A DNA stretch of 64,000 nucleotides from Pseudomonas marincola (GCF_900116605.1 NZ_FPBC01000007.1:1-64000); one strand, 5' to 3'. Positions 36,161-45,920 are shown, counted from the stretch's first letter. Translations and numbers: made by a program. Notes: generated from the letters alone by a model not told the origin.

Positions 36161-37648
36161 ATGCACCGTGTTCGCCTACCCGCCCTGATGGACAAAGTAA
36201 TGAGTGCGGCCGACGCCGCCCTGCTGATCGAAGACGGCATGACCGTTGGCATGAGCGGTTTCACCCGTGCCGGCGAAGCCAAGGCGGTTCCTCAAGCATT
36301 GGCTGAGCGCGCTCGCTTGCAGCCCCTGCAAATTACCCTGATGACGGGCGCCAGCCTGGGCAACGATCTCGACAAGCAACTCACCGAAGCCGGAGTTTTG
36401 GCCCGTCGCATGCCGTTTCAGGTGGACTCGACCTTGCGCAAGGCAATCAACGACGGCAGCGTGATGTTTATCGACCAGCACCTTTCAGAGACGGTCGAGC
36501 AGCTGCGTAATCACCAACTCAAGCTGCCGGACATTGCCGTTATCGAGGCTGTCGCCATCACCGAGCAGGGCCATATTGTGCCGACCACTTCGGTGGGCAA
36601 CTCGGCCAGCTTCGCGATTTTCGCCAAGCGCATCATTGTTGAGATCAACATGGCGCACAATCCGAATCTCGAAGGCCTGCACGACATTTATATTCCGACG
36701 TACCGGCCGACCCGCACGCCGATTCCACTGACGGATGTACAACAGCGCATCGGCACACCGGCTATCGCCATCGACCCGGCGAAAATTGCCGCGATCGTGA
36801 TCACCAATCAGCCAGACTCGCCGTCTACCGTGCTGCCGCCAGACGCCGAAACCCAGGGCATCGCTGATCACCTGATCGAGTTCTTCAAAGCCGAAGTGAC
36901 TGCCGGGCGCATGACCAACGAACTCGGCCCGTTGCAGGCGGGTATCGGCAGCATCGCCAATGCAGTGATGTGCGGTCTGATCGACTCGCCATTCGAGAAC
37001 CTGAGCATGTACTCCGAAGTGCTGCAGGACTCGACCTTTGACCTGATCGACGCGGGCAAGCTGCGCTTTGCCTCGGGCAGTTCGATCACCTTGTCGGGCC
37101 GGCGCAATGCCGATGTGTTCGGCAATCTGGATAAGTACAAGGACAAACTGGTACTGCGCCCGCAGGAGATTTCCAATCACCCGGAAGTGGTTCGCCGTCT
37201 GGGCATCATCGGGATCAACACGGCGCTGGAGTTCGACATCTACGGTAACGTCAACTCGACCCACGTGGGCGGCACCAAGATGATGAATGGCATTGGCGGC
37301 TCGGGTGACTTCGCTCGTAATGCGCACTTGGCGATCTTCGTCACCAAGTCGATTGCCAAGGCTGGCGCGATCTCCAGCGTGGTGCCAATGGTCAGCCATG
37401 TTGACCACACCGAACACGACGTCGACATTCTGGTCACCGAGCAAGGGTTGGCGGATCTACGCGGTCTGGCACCGCGCGAACGGGCCCGGGCAATTATCGA
37501 AAACTGCGTGCACCCGGACTTCCGCGCACCGCTGCAGGATTATTTCGATCGTGCGTGCGCCAAGGGCGGCCATACTCCGCACTTGCTGCGCGAGGCCATG
37601 AGCTGGCACATCAATCTGGAAGAATGCGGACGCATGCTTGCAAGCTAA
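36161..37648 (+). CDS. Acetyl-CoA hydrolase/transferase family protein, probably succinyl-CoA:acetate CoA-transferase
   Basis: The 495-aa cytosolic enzyme moves CoA between acyl groups. The length and blocks such as GMTVGMSGFTRAGEAKAVP, the glycine-rich PLQAGIGSIANAV, the catalytic Glu region (NLSMYSEVLQDSTFDLID) and GGSGDFARNAHLAIF match the AarC/Cat1 class of succinyl-CoA:acetate CoA-transferases. Hydrolase activity is an alternative name for the same family. A single gene with its own terminator. Confidence 0.88.
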   Translation: MHRVRLPALMDKVMSAADAALLIEDGMTVGMSGFTRAGEAKAVPQALAERARLQPLQITLMTGASLGNDLDKQLTEAGVLARRMPFQVDSTLRKAINDGSVMFIDQHLSETVEQLRNHQLKLPDIAVIEAVAITEQGHIVPTTSVGNSASFAIFAKRIIVEINMAHNPNLEGLHDIYIPTYRPTRTPIPLTDVQQRIGTPAIAIDPAKIAAIVITNQPDSPSTVLPPDAETQGIADHLIEFFKAEVTAGRMTNELGPLQAGIGSIANAVMCGLIDSPFENLSMYSEVLQDSTFDLIDAGKLRFASGSSITLSGRRNADVFGNLDKYKDKLVLRPQEISNHPEVVRRLGIIGINTALEFDIYGNVNSTHVGGTKMMNGIGGSGDFARNAHLAIFVTKSIAKAGAISSVVPMVSHVDHTEHDVDILVTEQGLADLRGLAPRERARAIIENCVHPDFRAPLQDYFDRACAKGGHTPHLLREAMSWHINLEECGRMLAS

Positions 37649-37653
37649 TCGCT

Positions 37654-37686
37654 AAAACAAGGCCCGCGCAATGCGGGCCTTGTTTT
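37654..37686 (+). terminator. Rho-independent terminator of the CoA-transferase gene
   Basis: AAAACAAGGCCCGC (37654-37667) and GCGGGCCTTGTTTT (37673-37686) form a perfect 14-bp stem with a five-base loop and A/T flanks on both sides, so it can act in both directions. Confidence 0.93.
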
Positions 37687-37805
37687 GTCACCCTCGCCAA
37701 ATCGCACGATCTACCTATTCGCCATTGGCCGCAGCAAAAACCCCAAACCGGTGGTTTGCACCAGTGGGCAAGCTGTGAGTTGCGCAACTCACCTGCAAGG
37801 CGTTC

Positions 37806-38699
37806 TCAAGCTCCGGGGATGAAGTGCTTTTGCGGGGAGCCGCGAGCGATCATGCGCGACAGGTAATCGAGTTTCTGCGCATCGCTGTCAACAAAGCGCA
37901 GCGTCAGTTGCAGCCATTCGCTGTCCGGCTTCGGCTCGAAGGCGGCAACGGCATGCAGGTAACCATTCAAGCGGGCAACTTCGGCGTTATCGCCCTGCTC
38001 CAGATCCAGCACTGCGCTGGCCAGCACTTGCGGCAACGACTCAGTGCGCTTGACCACCAGCAAGGCTTCCTTGAGGCTCAGCGCCTTGATCACGCAAGCC
38101 GTGCTTGAGTCAGCCAGGCGCAACTGACCCTGACCGTAACCGGCGGCCGTCTTCTTCGGTATTGGCGGTGCAACAGACTCACGCGCCTGCGTCGGCGCAG
38201 CGCTTGGGGGCGCCGCGCTTTCGGTCTTACCGGCGGTGAGTGCCGACAGCGAGTCATTGGCGAAAGAGCCACTGCTGAGCATTTTCGGTGGCGTGCGCGG
38301 TTCCAGATTCTGCAAAACGCCAGAACGATGCAGGGCCTTTTTAACCTTGGTGATCAGTTGTTCATTGGAGAACGGCTTGCCGATGAAGTCGGAAACACCG
38401 GCCTGAATGGCCTGCACCACGTTCTCTTTGTCACCGCGGCTGGTAACCATGATGAACGGCGTGGTCTTCAGACTGTCCTGTCCACGGCACCAGGTGAGTA
38501 GCTCAAGGCCGGACATTTCCGGCATTTCCCAGTCACACAGGATCAGCTCTACAGGTTGGCGGTTGAGCAACTGCTGGGCTTTGCGCCCGTTAATCGCTTC
38601 TTCGATCTGCACGCCGGGCAGATGGTCGCGCAACGCCTTCTTCACCAGATCGCGGATGAAGTTGGCGTCATCAATTACCAGTACTCGGACTTTGCTCAT
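37806..38699 (-). CDS. Response regulator with C-terminal PilZ-like region
   Basis: The 297-aa protein has a receiver domain (residues 1-125: LVIDDAN acidic pair, phospho-Asp in LILCDWEMPEMSG, Lys in FIGKPFSNEQL), a Ser/Ala/Pro-rich linker and a C-terminal domain of about 100 residues that resembles PilZ (QLRLADSSTACVIKALSLKE, VARLNGYLHAVAAFE) but lacks an obvious RxxxR/D-x-S-x-x-G c-di-GMP motif. I chose ATG 38699 since AAGGTAGG precedes it. It sits between the CoA-transferase gene and phoU. The receiver is of the single-input CheY type and its kinase is unknown. Confidence 0.85.
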   Translation of the reverse strand: MSKVRVLVIDDANFIRDLVKKALRDHLPGVQIEEAINGRKAQQLLNRQPVELILCDWEMPEMSGLELLTWCRGQDSLKTTPFIMVTSRGDKENVVQAIQAGVSDFIGKPFSNEQLITKVKKALHRSGVLQNLEPRTPPKMLSSGSFANDSLSALTAGKTESAAPPSAAPTQARESVAPPIPKKTAAGYGQGQLRLADSSTACVIKALSLKEALLVVKRTESLPQVLASAVLDLEQGDNAEVARLNGYLHAVAAFEPKPDSEWLQLTLRFVDSDAQKLDYLSRMIARGSPQKHFIPGA

Positions 38700-38817
38700 C
38701 AGACCTACCTTGCAAACAGTTACCTGCAAGGTATCGGCAGTGCAGCTAAAAACACCAGCGCTATCGCGGTATAAATTAGCAGCCCCTCAACTTGCGTATG
38801 AGAGGCCGCTAAAAAGC

Positions 38818-39564
38818 TTATTGGCCTTTGTTGTCTGGGTTGCTGGCGGTGCCTTCAACTTCCTCCGCCATGCGCTTGAGGCCCATGTGGCGAACATCGG
38901 TACCGCGTACCAGATAAATCACCAGCTCGGAGATATTGCGCGCGTGATCGCCGATACGTTCGAGCGAGCGCAACACCCAGATAATGCTCAACACGCGGGT
39001 AATCGAACGCGGGTCTTCCATCATGTAGGTCACCAACTCACGCAGCGCCGTCTTGTACTCGCGATCGATGGTCTTGTCGTACTGGGCAACGCTCAGCGCC
39101 AGATCAGCGTCAAAGCGGGCAAAGGCATCGAGCGACTCCTGCACCATGCGACGTACCTGATCACCAATGTGGCGAACCTCAACATAACCACGCGGCGCTT
39201 CGCCTTCTTCGCACAACTCGATGGCGCGTTTGGCGATCTTGCTCGCCTCATCACCAATGCGCTCCAGGTCGATTACCGACTTTGAGATGCTGATGATCAG
39301 TCGCAAATCAGACGCCGCCGGCTGGCGACGGGCAAGAATGCGCAGGCACTCTTCGTCGATGTTGGTTTCCATCTTATTGATTTGCTCATCCATCTCGCGC
39401 ACCTGCTGCGCCAGACCGGAATCCGCTTCAATAAGCGAAGTCACCGCATCGTTAACCTGCTTCTCAACCAGCCCACCCATCGCCAGAAGATGGCTGCGCA
39501 CCTCTTCCAACTCCGCATTGAACTGCTGAGAAATGTGATGGGTAAGACTGTCTTTATTAATCAT
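38818..39564 (-). CDS. phoU: Phosphate transport regulator PhoU
   Basis: The 248-aa all-helical cytosolic protein links the PstB ATPase and PhoR kinase and represses the Pho regulon when phosphate is plentiful. Two PhoU repeats carry the metal-cluster motif (SKSVIDLERIGDEASKIA and WVLRSLERIGDHARNISELV). I use ATG 39564, which has an AAGGGC ribosome site; a TTG two codons upstream is less likely. It is the last gene of pstC-A-B-phoU but is separated from pstB by about 215 bases with a large stem-loop. Confidence 0.96.
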   Translation of the reverse strand: MINKDSLTHHISQQFNAELEEVRSHLLAMGGLVEKQVNDAVTSLIEADSGLAQQVREMDEQINKMETNIDEECLRILARRQPAASDLRLIISISKSVIDLERIGDEASKIAKRAIELCEEGEAPRGYVEVRHIGDQVRRMVQESLDAFARFDADLALSVAQYDKTIDREYKTALRELVTYMMEDPRSITRVLSIIWVLRSLERIGDHARNISELVIYLVRGTDVRHMGLKRMAEEVEGTASNPDNKGQ

Positions 39565-39657
39565 GCTCAAGCCCTTGCGACGCGAAATTAGTTAAACCCA
39601 AAAAACCGAAAGCCAAATCTCAAACCCACTGCCAAAACGCTACTCGTCAAAGTCAAA

Positions 39658-39708
39658 CCCGACGCTTGATCCAAGGGCTCAAGCCTTGGGCGCTTCGCCA
39701 GAGTCGGG
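39658..39708. repeat. Nested inverted repeat between pstB and phoU
   Basis: An outer pair CCCGAC (39658-39663)/GTCGGG (39703-39708) encloses an inner pair CCAAGG (39671-39676)/CCTTGG (39684-39689) with loop GCTCAAG. In the mRNA this makes a two-tier stem-loop, perhaps an mRNA-stabilising or attenuating element that sets the phoU level relative to pstB. Confidence 0.5.
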
Positions 39709-39778
39709 CCCTGTCAGGCAGTGCCGAGCAAGAAGGCCTGCCGCCGCTCAGTGCGCCTGAAAGGGGCCGAAGCGATCA

Positions 39779-40612
39779 TCAACCGTAGCGACCGGTGATG
39801 TAATCCTCGGTCTGCTTTTTGTCTGGATTAGTGAACAACGTATCGGTGTCGCCATACTCGATCAACTTGCCCATGTACATGAACGCGGTGTAGTCGGAAA
39901 CCCGCGCCGCCTGTTGCATGTTGTGGGTCACGATGACGATGGTGTACTTGGATTTCAGTTCGTAGATCAGCTCTTCAACTTTCAGCGTCGAGATCGGATC
40001 GAGGGCTGAGCAAGGCTCATCGAGCAGCAGAACTTCTGGCTGTACCGCAACAGTACGCGCGATCACCAGACGCTGTTGCTGACCACCGGACATGCCCAGT
40101 GCCGACTCGTGCAGACGGTCTTTTACTTCATCCCACAGCGCAGCACTTTTCAGTGCCCACTCAACGGTTTCATCGAGAATGCGCTTCTGGTTCACGCCTT
40201 GAATACGCAGGCCGTAGACCACGTTTTCATAGATGCTTTTCGGGAATGGGTTCGGCTTCTGGAACACCATGCCAACGCGACGACGCAGGTCGGCAACGTC
40301 TTCGCCCTTGCGGTAGATGTTGGTGCCGTCGAGGTTCACTTCGCCTTCAACGCGGCAACCATCAACCAGGTCATTCATACGGTTGAAGGTGCGCAACAGG
40401 GTCGACTTGCCGCAACCCGACGGACCGATGAAGGCAGTAACACGCTTCTTCGGAATGTTCAGGCTGACATCAAACAGAGCCTGCTTGTCGCCGTAATAAA
40501 GGTTCAGGCCCGGCACTTCGATCGCGGTCGTTTCCGAGGCGAGATCAAGGCTCTGCTTTTCGCGGCCAAGGGCTGAAATGTCGATACCGTGTGTGGGTGT
40601 TCCGTGCTGCAT
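39779..40612 (-). CDS. pstB: Phosphate ABC transporter ATP-binding protein PstB
   Basis: The 277-aa ATPase of the high-affinity phosphate importer has the Walker [21 protein letters not shown], signature [17 protein letters not shown], Walker [16 protein letters not shown] and switch His [13 protein letters not shown], all typical of PstB, including the family-specific FNRMNDL and YTAFMYMG. The N-terminus is about 25 residues longer than in E. coli, as in other pseudomonads. Confidence 0.97.
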   Translation of the reverse strand: MQHGTPTHGIDISALGREKQSLDLASETTAIEVPGLNLYYGDKQALFDVSLNIPKKRVTAFIGPSGCGKSTLLRTFNRMNDLVDGCRVEGEVNLDGTNIYRKGEDVADLRRRVGMVFQKPNPFPKSIYENVVYGLRIQGVNQKRILDETVEWALKSAALWDEVKDRLHESALGMSGGQQQRLVIARTVAVQPEVLLLDEPCSALDPISTLKVEELIYELKSKYTIVIVTHNMQQAARVSDYTAFMYMGKLIEYGDTDTLFTNPDKKQTEDYITGRYG

Positions 40613-40717
40613 GGGATGCTCCCTACGCTAACAATTTGTTGAGAAACCACTGAAACTCAGGCAATCAGGTTTCAGCAGTTTCTGTCTGCGCAGATGCGGG
40701 CATCTGCGAAAAAATGA

Positions 40718-42334
40718 TTAATGATCCAGCGCCTTGTACTTCTCGCGCAGGTGGTTACGGATGAATACCGCGCTGAGGTTAAGCAGCGCAATCACCAGCA
40801 CCAGCAACAGCGCTGTGGCGTATACCAGCGGGCGGGCAGCCTCGACGTTAGGGCTCTGGAAGCCAACGTCATAAATATGGAAGCCCAGGTGCATGATCTT
40901 CTGGTCGAGGTGCAAGTAGGGGTAGTTGCCATCAACCGGCAACGACGGCGCCAGCTTGACCACACCCACCAGCATCAGCGGTGCCACTTCACCGGCTGCG
41001 CGGGCAACCGCCAGAATCAGACCGGTCATCATCGCCGGGCTGGCCATTGGCAGCACCACTTTCCACAGGGTTTCAGCCTTGGTTGCGCCGAGCGCCAGTG
41101 AGCCTTCACGCAGAGCGCGGGGAATCCGTGCCAGGCCTTCTTCGGTCGCCACAATCACCACAGGTACCGCCAGAATGGCCAGCGTCAACGATGCCCATAA
41201 CAAGCCAGGCGTACCGAAAGTAGGTGCCGGTGCGGCCTCGGGGAAGAAGATCCGGTCGAGCGAGCCGCCCAGTACATAGACGAAGAAGCCCAAACCAAAC
41301 ACCCCGTAAACAATCGCCGGAACCCCGGCAAGGTTGTTTACCGCGATACGGATCGTGCGGGTCAGCGGCCCTTGCTTGGCGTATTCACGCAGGTAGATTG
41401 CCGCCAGTACACCAAACGGTGTGACGATGACCGCCATGATCAAGGTCATCATGATGGTGCCGAAAATCGCCGGGAAGATACCGCCTTCGGTGTTAGCCTC
41501 ACGCGGATCATCGCTGACGAACTCCCACACCTTGGCGCCATAGAAGCTCAGTTTCTGGCCAATACCCATGGCGTTAGGCTGATAAGCACGAACCACTTTG
41601 CCCAGGCTGATTTCCTGCTCGCGGCCATCAACAGTCTTCACTGTTACGGTGTCGCGATTGAACTCCTTGTTGAGCGCGACCAGTTGGGTTTCGAGCACTT
41701 TGTACTCGGCATCCCACTGTGCACGCTCAGCGTCGAGATCCGCCTGAGCGGCCGGACTGAGTTCATCCTTGAGTTCTAGGCTGCGCTTTTTCAGGCGCAG
41801 GCCTTCCAAGCCGTAGTTGATGCGGCCGATGTCTTTCTTCTCAAGTTTGGTGATCTCGGCATGCAGCTCGTCGATGCGGGTGATGCGCTTTTGCAGCTCA
41901 TCCCATGCTGCATCGCCCTCAGCGACCAAATTGCCGGACTCTTTGACATTGACCAGATAGCCGTAGAAGTTGCCCCACTCACGGCGCTCCATGACCACCA
42001 TCTTCTCTGGGGTCTTCTTGTCGCTCATCCACTCATCGACCACCCAGCTGAAGTCAGCACCGTACACATCACGGTTACCGACCTTGAACAGTTCACGGGT
42101 CATGAACTCGCCGCCTTTGACTTCCACCGGCAAGCCGGCAGCTGCCAGACGTGCGCGCGGGACTTCTTCAGCCTGCACCAGTTCACCAGCCATCACCCGT
42201 GGCGCTTCGCCCGGGATTTGATAAGTGGCTTCAATTACATCGGCTGGCCAGAAGTGCGCCAGACCACGCGTGGCAATGACAGCTAACAGGCCGATGGTCA
42301 TGATCACGGCGATGGAAACACCGCCGGCTGTCAT
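40718..42334 (-). CDS. pstA: Phosphate ABC transporter permease PstA; expected 5' end interrupted by an in-frame TAG
   Basis: The 538-codon open part encodes the large Pseudomonas PstA: a first membrane helix (VSIAVIMTIGLLAVIA), a long periplasmic/coiled-coil insert (residues 70-240, rich in Glu/Lys) and the usual five-helix permease domain with the coupling loop EGSLALGATKAETLWKVVLP. Upstream of ATG 42334 the frame continues with FKSGSPWVW, then meets TAG at 42362-42364, and beyond it VKKQNLKS with a GTG at 42388 placed 21 bases after the pstC stop. The natural reading is an N-terminus of 18 more residues in which a TGG (Trp) became TAG. The internal ATG has no clear ribosome site, so expression may be reduced. 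Confidence 0.88.
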   Translation of the reverse strand: MTAGGVSIAVIMTIGLLAVIATRGLAHFWPADVIEATYQIPGEAPRVMAGELVQAEEVPRARLAAAGLPVEVKGGEFMTRELFKVGNRDVYGADFSWVVDEWMSDKKTPEKMVVMERREWGNFYGYLVNVKESGNLVAEGDAAWDELQKRITRIDELHAEITKLEKKDIGRINYGLEGLRLKKRSLELKDELSPAAQADLDAERAQWDAEYKVLETQLVALNKEFNRDTVTVKTVDGREQEISLGKVVRAYQPNAMGIGQKLSFYGAKVWEFVSDDPREANTEGGIFPAIFGTIMMTLIMAVIVTPFGVLAAIYLREYAKQGPLTRTIRIAVNNLAGVPAIVYGVFGLGFFVYVLGGSLDRIFFPEAAPAPTFGTPGLLWASLTLAILAVPVVIVATEEGLARIPRALREGSLALGATKAETLWKVVLPMASPAMMTGLILAVARAAGEVAPLMLVGVVKLAPSLPVDGNYPYLHLDQKIMHLGFHIYDVGFQSPNVEAARPLVYATALLLVLVIALLNLSAVFIRNHLREKYKALDH

Positions 42335-42409
42335 CCAGACCCAAGGAGAACCGCTCTTGAACTAGGATTTGAGGTTTTGCTTTTTCACAGACGTCTACCT
42401 TCCCGAGTC

Positions 42410-44695
42410 TTAGAGCGAAGCGTATTTCTTACGCAGGCGGGTACGAATGATTTCAGCCAGCGTGTTCATCACGAAGGTGAAGCTCAACAGCACCAGCGCC
42501 GACAGGAACAGGATGCGGTAGTGGCTACTGCCCACTTCCGATTCCGGCATTTCCACCGCGACGTTGGCGGCCAGCGTGCGCAGGCCTTCAAAGATGTTCA
42601 TGTCCATGATCGGGGTGTTGCCGGTGGCCATCAGTACAATCATGGTTTCACCAACCGCACGGCCCAGGCCGATCATCAGTGCCGAGAAAATACCCGGGCT
42701 GGCTGTCAGGATCACCACGCGGGTGAGGGTCTGCCAAGGCGTTGCGCCAAGTGCCAGGGAGCCAAATGTAAGGCTCTTGGGCACACTGAACACGGCGTCT
42801 TCAGCAATCGAGTAGATATTCGGGATGACCGCAAAACCCATCGCCAGACCAACCACCAGTGCGTTGCGCTGATCGAAGGCAATGCCCAGATCGTTGCTCA
42901 GCCACAGGCGCATGTCGCCGCCGAAGAACCAGTTTTCCATATGTCCGCTCATGCTCAGCGAACCGCCGGCTACCAGCAGAATCACCGGAATCAGCAGAGC
43001 GGCTTCCCAGCCATCCGGAACGATCAGGCGGATGCGCTCAGGCAAGCGGCTCCAGCCATAGGCGGCAAGCAGAATGCCGATTGGCGTTAGCAACAATAAG
43101 CTGAATATGCCGGGCAGATGACCTTCGACATACGGCGCCAGAAACAGGCCGGCGAAGAAACCGAGAATAACCGTCGGCAATGCTTCCATCAGCTCAATGA
43201 CCGGCTTGACCTTGCCGCGCAGGGCCGGCGCCATGAAGTAGGCGGTATAGATTGCAGCGCAAATTGCCAGTGGCGCAGCCAGCAGCATCGCGTAGAAGGC
43301 TGCTTTCAGAGTACCGAACGTCAGCGGCGCGAGACTCAGCTTCGGCTCGAAATCACTGTTGGCCGAGGTCGACTGCCAGATGTACTTGGGCTCGTCGTAG
43401 TTTTCGTACCAGACCTTACCCCACAGCGAACTCCAGGAAACTTCCGGGTGCGGGTTATCAATCTTGTAAGTCTGCAACGTGCCATTCGACTCGACCAGCA
43501 CACGCGATGCACGCGGTGACAGGGCCGCGACTGCATCGCCATCAGCAACCTTTTCAACCAGCAGGGTGCGGTGAGCGGTGCTGTGGAAAATACCCATATT
43601 GCCTTTCGCGTCCAGCGCCATGAAACCCTTGCGGCGCTCTTCCGGCATGAATTGGGTAATCGGGCTGTCGCTCATCTGGAAGCCGCGAATGTGCGTCAGT
43701 GCCGACTTGCCGTCGTTGTCACGCACCATGAACCACTGATCAATGCCGCCCAGGCTGTTACCAATCAGCAGCGAAATACCGCCCAGCAATGGGCTCACTG
43801 CAGTTACTTCGGCATTGCCCGAAAGCAGGTTGTAACGGCCATTCAGGGTTTTGCTGCGCAGGTCGAACACACTGGCGGCAGACTTGCCATTGAACACATA
43901 AAGCCACTGCTGACGCGGGTCGATCAGCATCGAACTGATCGGCTCGGCCATCTGCGGCAGGCTCAGGCGCTCTTGCGACTGCGAGACTTCGCCGGTGAAT
44001 TCATTTTCTTCATTGGTCATCGACAATACGTGCAATTCATTGCCGGTCGATGCCGAAATAATCAGGTTATCGCCATTCAGGTTCATCGCCACGTGCTCAA
44101 GCGGACGACCCTGCGGGTCAAGGGCGATTGGCTCTTCACCGAATGGATATTGCAAAACCGGGGTGATGGTTTTTACGTTGTTGGGGTAGCTGACGGCGTA
44201 ATTCTGCTTGAACACCAGCGCCTGTCCATTCGACAGACCAATGATGGTGCGGCGGCTACCCGGCTGATCTTCACTGTGCGAGGTGATGGTGGCACCCGCT
44301 GGCAGCGGCAGATCAAAGTTGGTCAGGGCCGAGCCATCTTTCATGGCAAAGAACTGCACGTGGCCTTCAGTATTGAGGCGCATGGCAACCTTGTTCTGCT
44401 CTTCCACCGCGAGCATCAGCGGTTTGCCTTCGCCAGCCAGCCAGCCAGGCTGCTGTTCGGTTTTTGCCTCGATACTGGCGCCAGAGAAGATCGGCATAAC
44501 CACGTAGGCGAGGTAGAAGAAAATCAGGGTAATTGCAGCCAGAACGGCCAGGCCGCCGATTGAAACGTACCAGCGCGCCATGCGGTCTTTGAGCGCACGT
44601 GAGCGACGCTTGCGCAGCAAGGCGGGCGTATTGAAGTCCAGCCGTTGGCTGCTGTTCGAAGGAGCGGTCATGGTTTCATTGGCCAAGTCGTTCAT
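42410..44695 (-). CDS. pstC: Phosphate ABC transporter permease PstC
   Basis: The 761-aa protein is the long Pseudomonas type: a cytoplasmic basic N-terminus (LRKRRSRALKDRMARWYV), one membrane helix, a periplasmic domain of about 370 residues, and a C-terminal permease domain with LMEALPTVILGFFAGLFLAP and the coupling loop FGSLALGATPWQTLTRVVIL. It pairs with PstA in the phosphate channel. It starts the pstC-A-B-phoU unit and has its own PHO box at 44768-44785, separated from pstS by a hairpin. Confidence 0.95.
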   Translation of the reverse strand: MNDLANETMTAPSNSSQRLDFNTPALLRKRRSRALKDRMARWYVSIGGLAVLAAITLIFFYLAYVVMPIFSGASIEAKTEQQPGWLAGEGKPLMLAVEEQNKVAMRLNTEGHVQFFAMKDGSALTNFDLPLPAGATITSHSEDQPGSRRTIIGLSNGQALVFKQNYAVSYPNNVKTITPVLQYPFGEEPIALDPQGRPLEHVAMNLNGDNLIISASTGNELHVLSMTNEENEFTGEVSQSQERLSLPQMAEPISSMLIDPRQQWLYVFNGKSAASVFDLRSKTLNGRYNLLSGNAEVTAVSPLLGGISLLIGNSLGGIDQWFMVRDNDGKSALTHIRGFQMSDSPITQFMPEERRKGFMALDAKGNMGIFHSTAHRTLLVEKVADGDAVAALSPRASRVLVESNGTLQTYKIDNPHPEVSWSSLWGKVWYENYDEPKYIWQSTSANSDFEPKLSLAPLTFGTLKAAFYAMLLAAPLAICAAIYTAYFMAPALRGKVKPVIELMEALPTVILGFFAGLFLAPYVEGHLPGIFSLLLLTPIGILLAAYGWSRLPERIRLIVPDGWEAALLIPVILLVAGGSLSMSGHMENWFFGGDMRLWLSNDLGIAFDQRNALVVGLAMGFAVIPNIYSIAEDAVFSVPKSLTFGSLALGATPWQTLTRVVILTASPGIFSALMIGLGRAVGETMIVLMATGNTPIMDMNIFEGLRTLAANVAVEMPESEVGSSHYRILFLSALVLLSFTFVMNTLAEIIRTRLRKKYASL

Positions 44696-44767
44696 ACAAA
44701 AATCTCTGGGGCGGGTTACGCACTCGCGCCGCTGATTAAAGCGGAAGCATGAATTTAACGATCTTGT

Positions 44768-44785
44768 GTGACAGAAAGATTACAG
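44768..44785 (-). promoter_or_regulatory. PHO box upstream of pstC
   Basis: On the minus strand CTGTAATCTTTCTGTCAC fits the PhoB site (CTGTCAT-N4-CTGTCAC) with one or two mismatches. It lies about 75 bases before the pstC ATG, so pstCAB-phoU can be PhoB-activated independently of pstS. Confidence 0.8.
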
Positions 44786-44799
44786 AGAGGTGACGCGAC

Positions 44800-44831
44800 A
44801 ACGCCCACCTCTCCAAAGGAGGGCGGGCGTT
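44800..44831 (-). terminator. Hairpin between pstS and pstC
   Basis: AACGCCC (44800-44806) and GGGCGTT (44825-44831) with an inner CTCC/GGAG pair form a stem-loop 35 bases after the pstS stop. There is no T-run, so it probably gives partial termination or 3'-end protection, which would explain abundant pstS over pstCAB mRNA. Confidence 0.6.
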
Positions 44832-44865
44832 GCTGCTGGAGGCTATAAGAAGTCTTGAAGACGCC

Positions 44866-45834
44866 TTACAGGCCCAGGTCCTTCATGGTCTTGGCAACCA
44901 CTTTGGAAGGCAGCGGGATGTAACCATCCTTGACCACAACTTCCTGACCTTGCTTGGACAGAACCATCTTCACGAATTCAGCTTCCAGCGGGCTCAGAGC
45001 CTTGTTTGGAGCCTTGTTCACGTAGACGTAAAGGAAGCGCGACAACGGGTATTTACCTGCCAGAGCGTTACCTTCAGTAGCTTCTTCAGCCACACCGTTC
45101 TTGTCCAGCAGCGCGACAGCACGAACGCTGGAAGTCTTGTAGCCAATGCCCGAGTAACCGATGGCGTTAACTGTGCTCGAGATCGACTGCACAACCGAAG
45201 CCGAACCAGGCTGCTCGTTCACGTTCGAACGGAAGTCACCTTTGCACAGGGCTTCTTCTTTGAAGTAACCGTAAGTGCCGGATACCGAGTTACGACCGAA
45301 CAGCTGAACCGGCTTGCTAGCCCAGTCGCCAGTCAGACCAGCATCACCCCAGGTCTTGATTTCTTTAGCTTCGCCGCAAAGACGGGTGCTCGAGAAGATC
45401 GCGTCAACCTGTTGCATGCTCAGGCTTTTGATCGGGTTGTCTTTGTGTACGAATACAGCCAGGGCGTCGATAGCCACCGGGATTGCAGTTGGCTTGTAGC
45501 CATACTTTTCTTCAAAAGCCTGCAGCTCGGCATCTTTCATCTTGCGGCTCATCGGGCCGAGGTTGGAAGTACCCTCAGTCAGTGCAGGTGGCGCGGTAGA
45601 AGAACCAGCAGCCTGAATCTGGATGTTTACGTTGGGGTAAAGTTTCTTGTAGTTCTCAGCCCAGAGAGTCATCAGGTTGGCCAGGGTGTCAGAGCCTACG
45701 CTCGACAAGTTACCCGAGACGCCCGAGGTCTTTTCATAGGTCGGCAGTGCCGGGTCGATAGCGGCTACCGCATTGGCGGTGGCGACGCCAGCGGCGACAA
45801 AAGTCATGGCCGCCATCAAACGCTTCAGATTCAT
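44866..45834 (-). CDS. pstS: Periplasmic phosphate-binding protein PstS
   Basis: The 322-aa binding protein has a signal peptide (residues 1-24, ATANAVA) and phosphate-pocket segments [32 protein letters not shown] and [14 protein letters not shown], the Pseudomonas/DING-related PstS type. It delivers phosphate to PstCA and forms the sensing input for PhoR-PhoU. A PHO box lies 70-85 bases upstream. Confidence 0.97.
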   Translation of the reverse strand: MNLKRLMAAMTFVAAGVATANAVAAIDPALPTYEKTSGVSGNLSSVGSDTLANLMTLWAENYKKLYPNVNIQIQAAGSSTAPPALTEGTSNLGPMSRKMKDAELQAFEEKYGYKPTAIPVAIDALAVFVHKDNPIKSLSMQQVDAIFSSTRLCGEAKEIKTWGDAGLTGDWASKPVQLFGRNSVSGTYGYFKEEALCKGDFRSNVNEQPGSASVVQSISSTVNAIGYSGIGYKTSSVRAVALLDKNGVAEEATEGNALAGKYPLSRFLYVYVNKAPNKALSPLEAEFVKMVLSKQGQEVVVKDGYIPLPSKVVAKTMKDLGL

Positions 45835-45902
45835 GCCTTGCTCCTAGCAGAAAGGGTGTTGGAAAGAACGGGGCCATTATCAGCAGGCCTTGTGACCAAT
45901 CT

Positions 45903-45920
45903 ATGAAAGCAATGTGACAG
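45903..45920 (-). promoter_or_regulatory. PHO box upstream of pstS, in a 366-base promoter region
   Basis: On the minus strand CTGTCACATTGCTTTCAT matches the PhoB consensus (first repeat CTGTCAC perfect, second CTTTCAT one mismatch). Further repeats of the TGTCAC and GGTCAT kind lie upstream (45920-45940), so two PhoB dimers may bind in tandem. The rest of the gap 45835-46201 holds the promoter of the divergent thioesterase gene; I see no gene in it. Confidence 0.8.
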
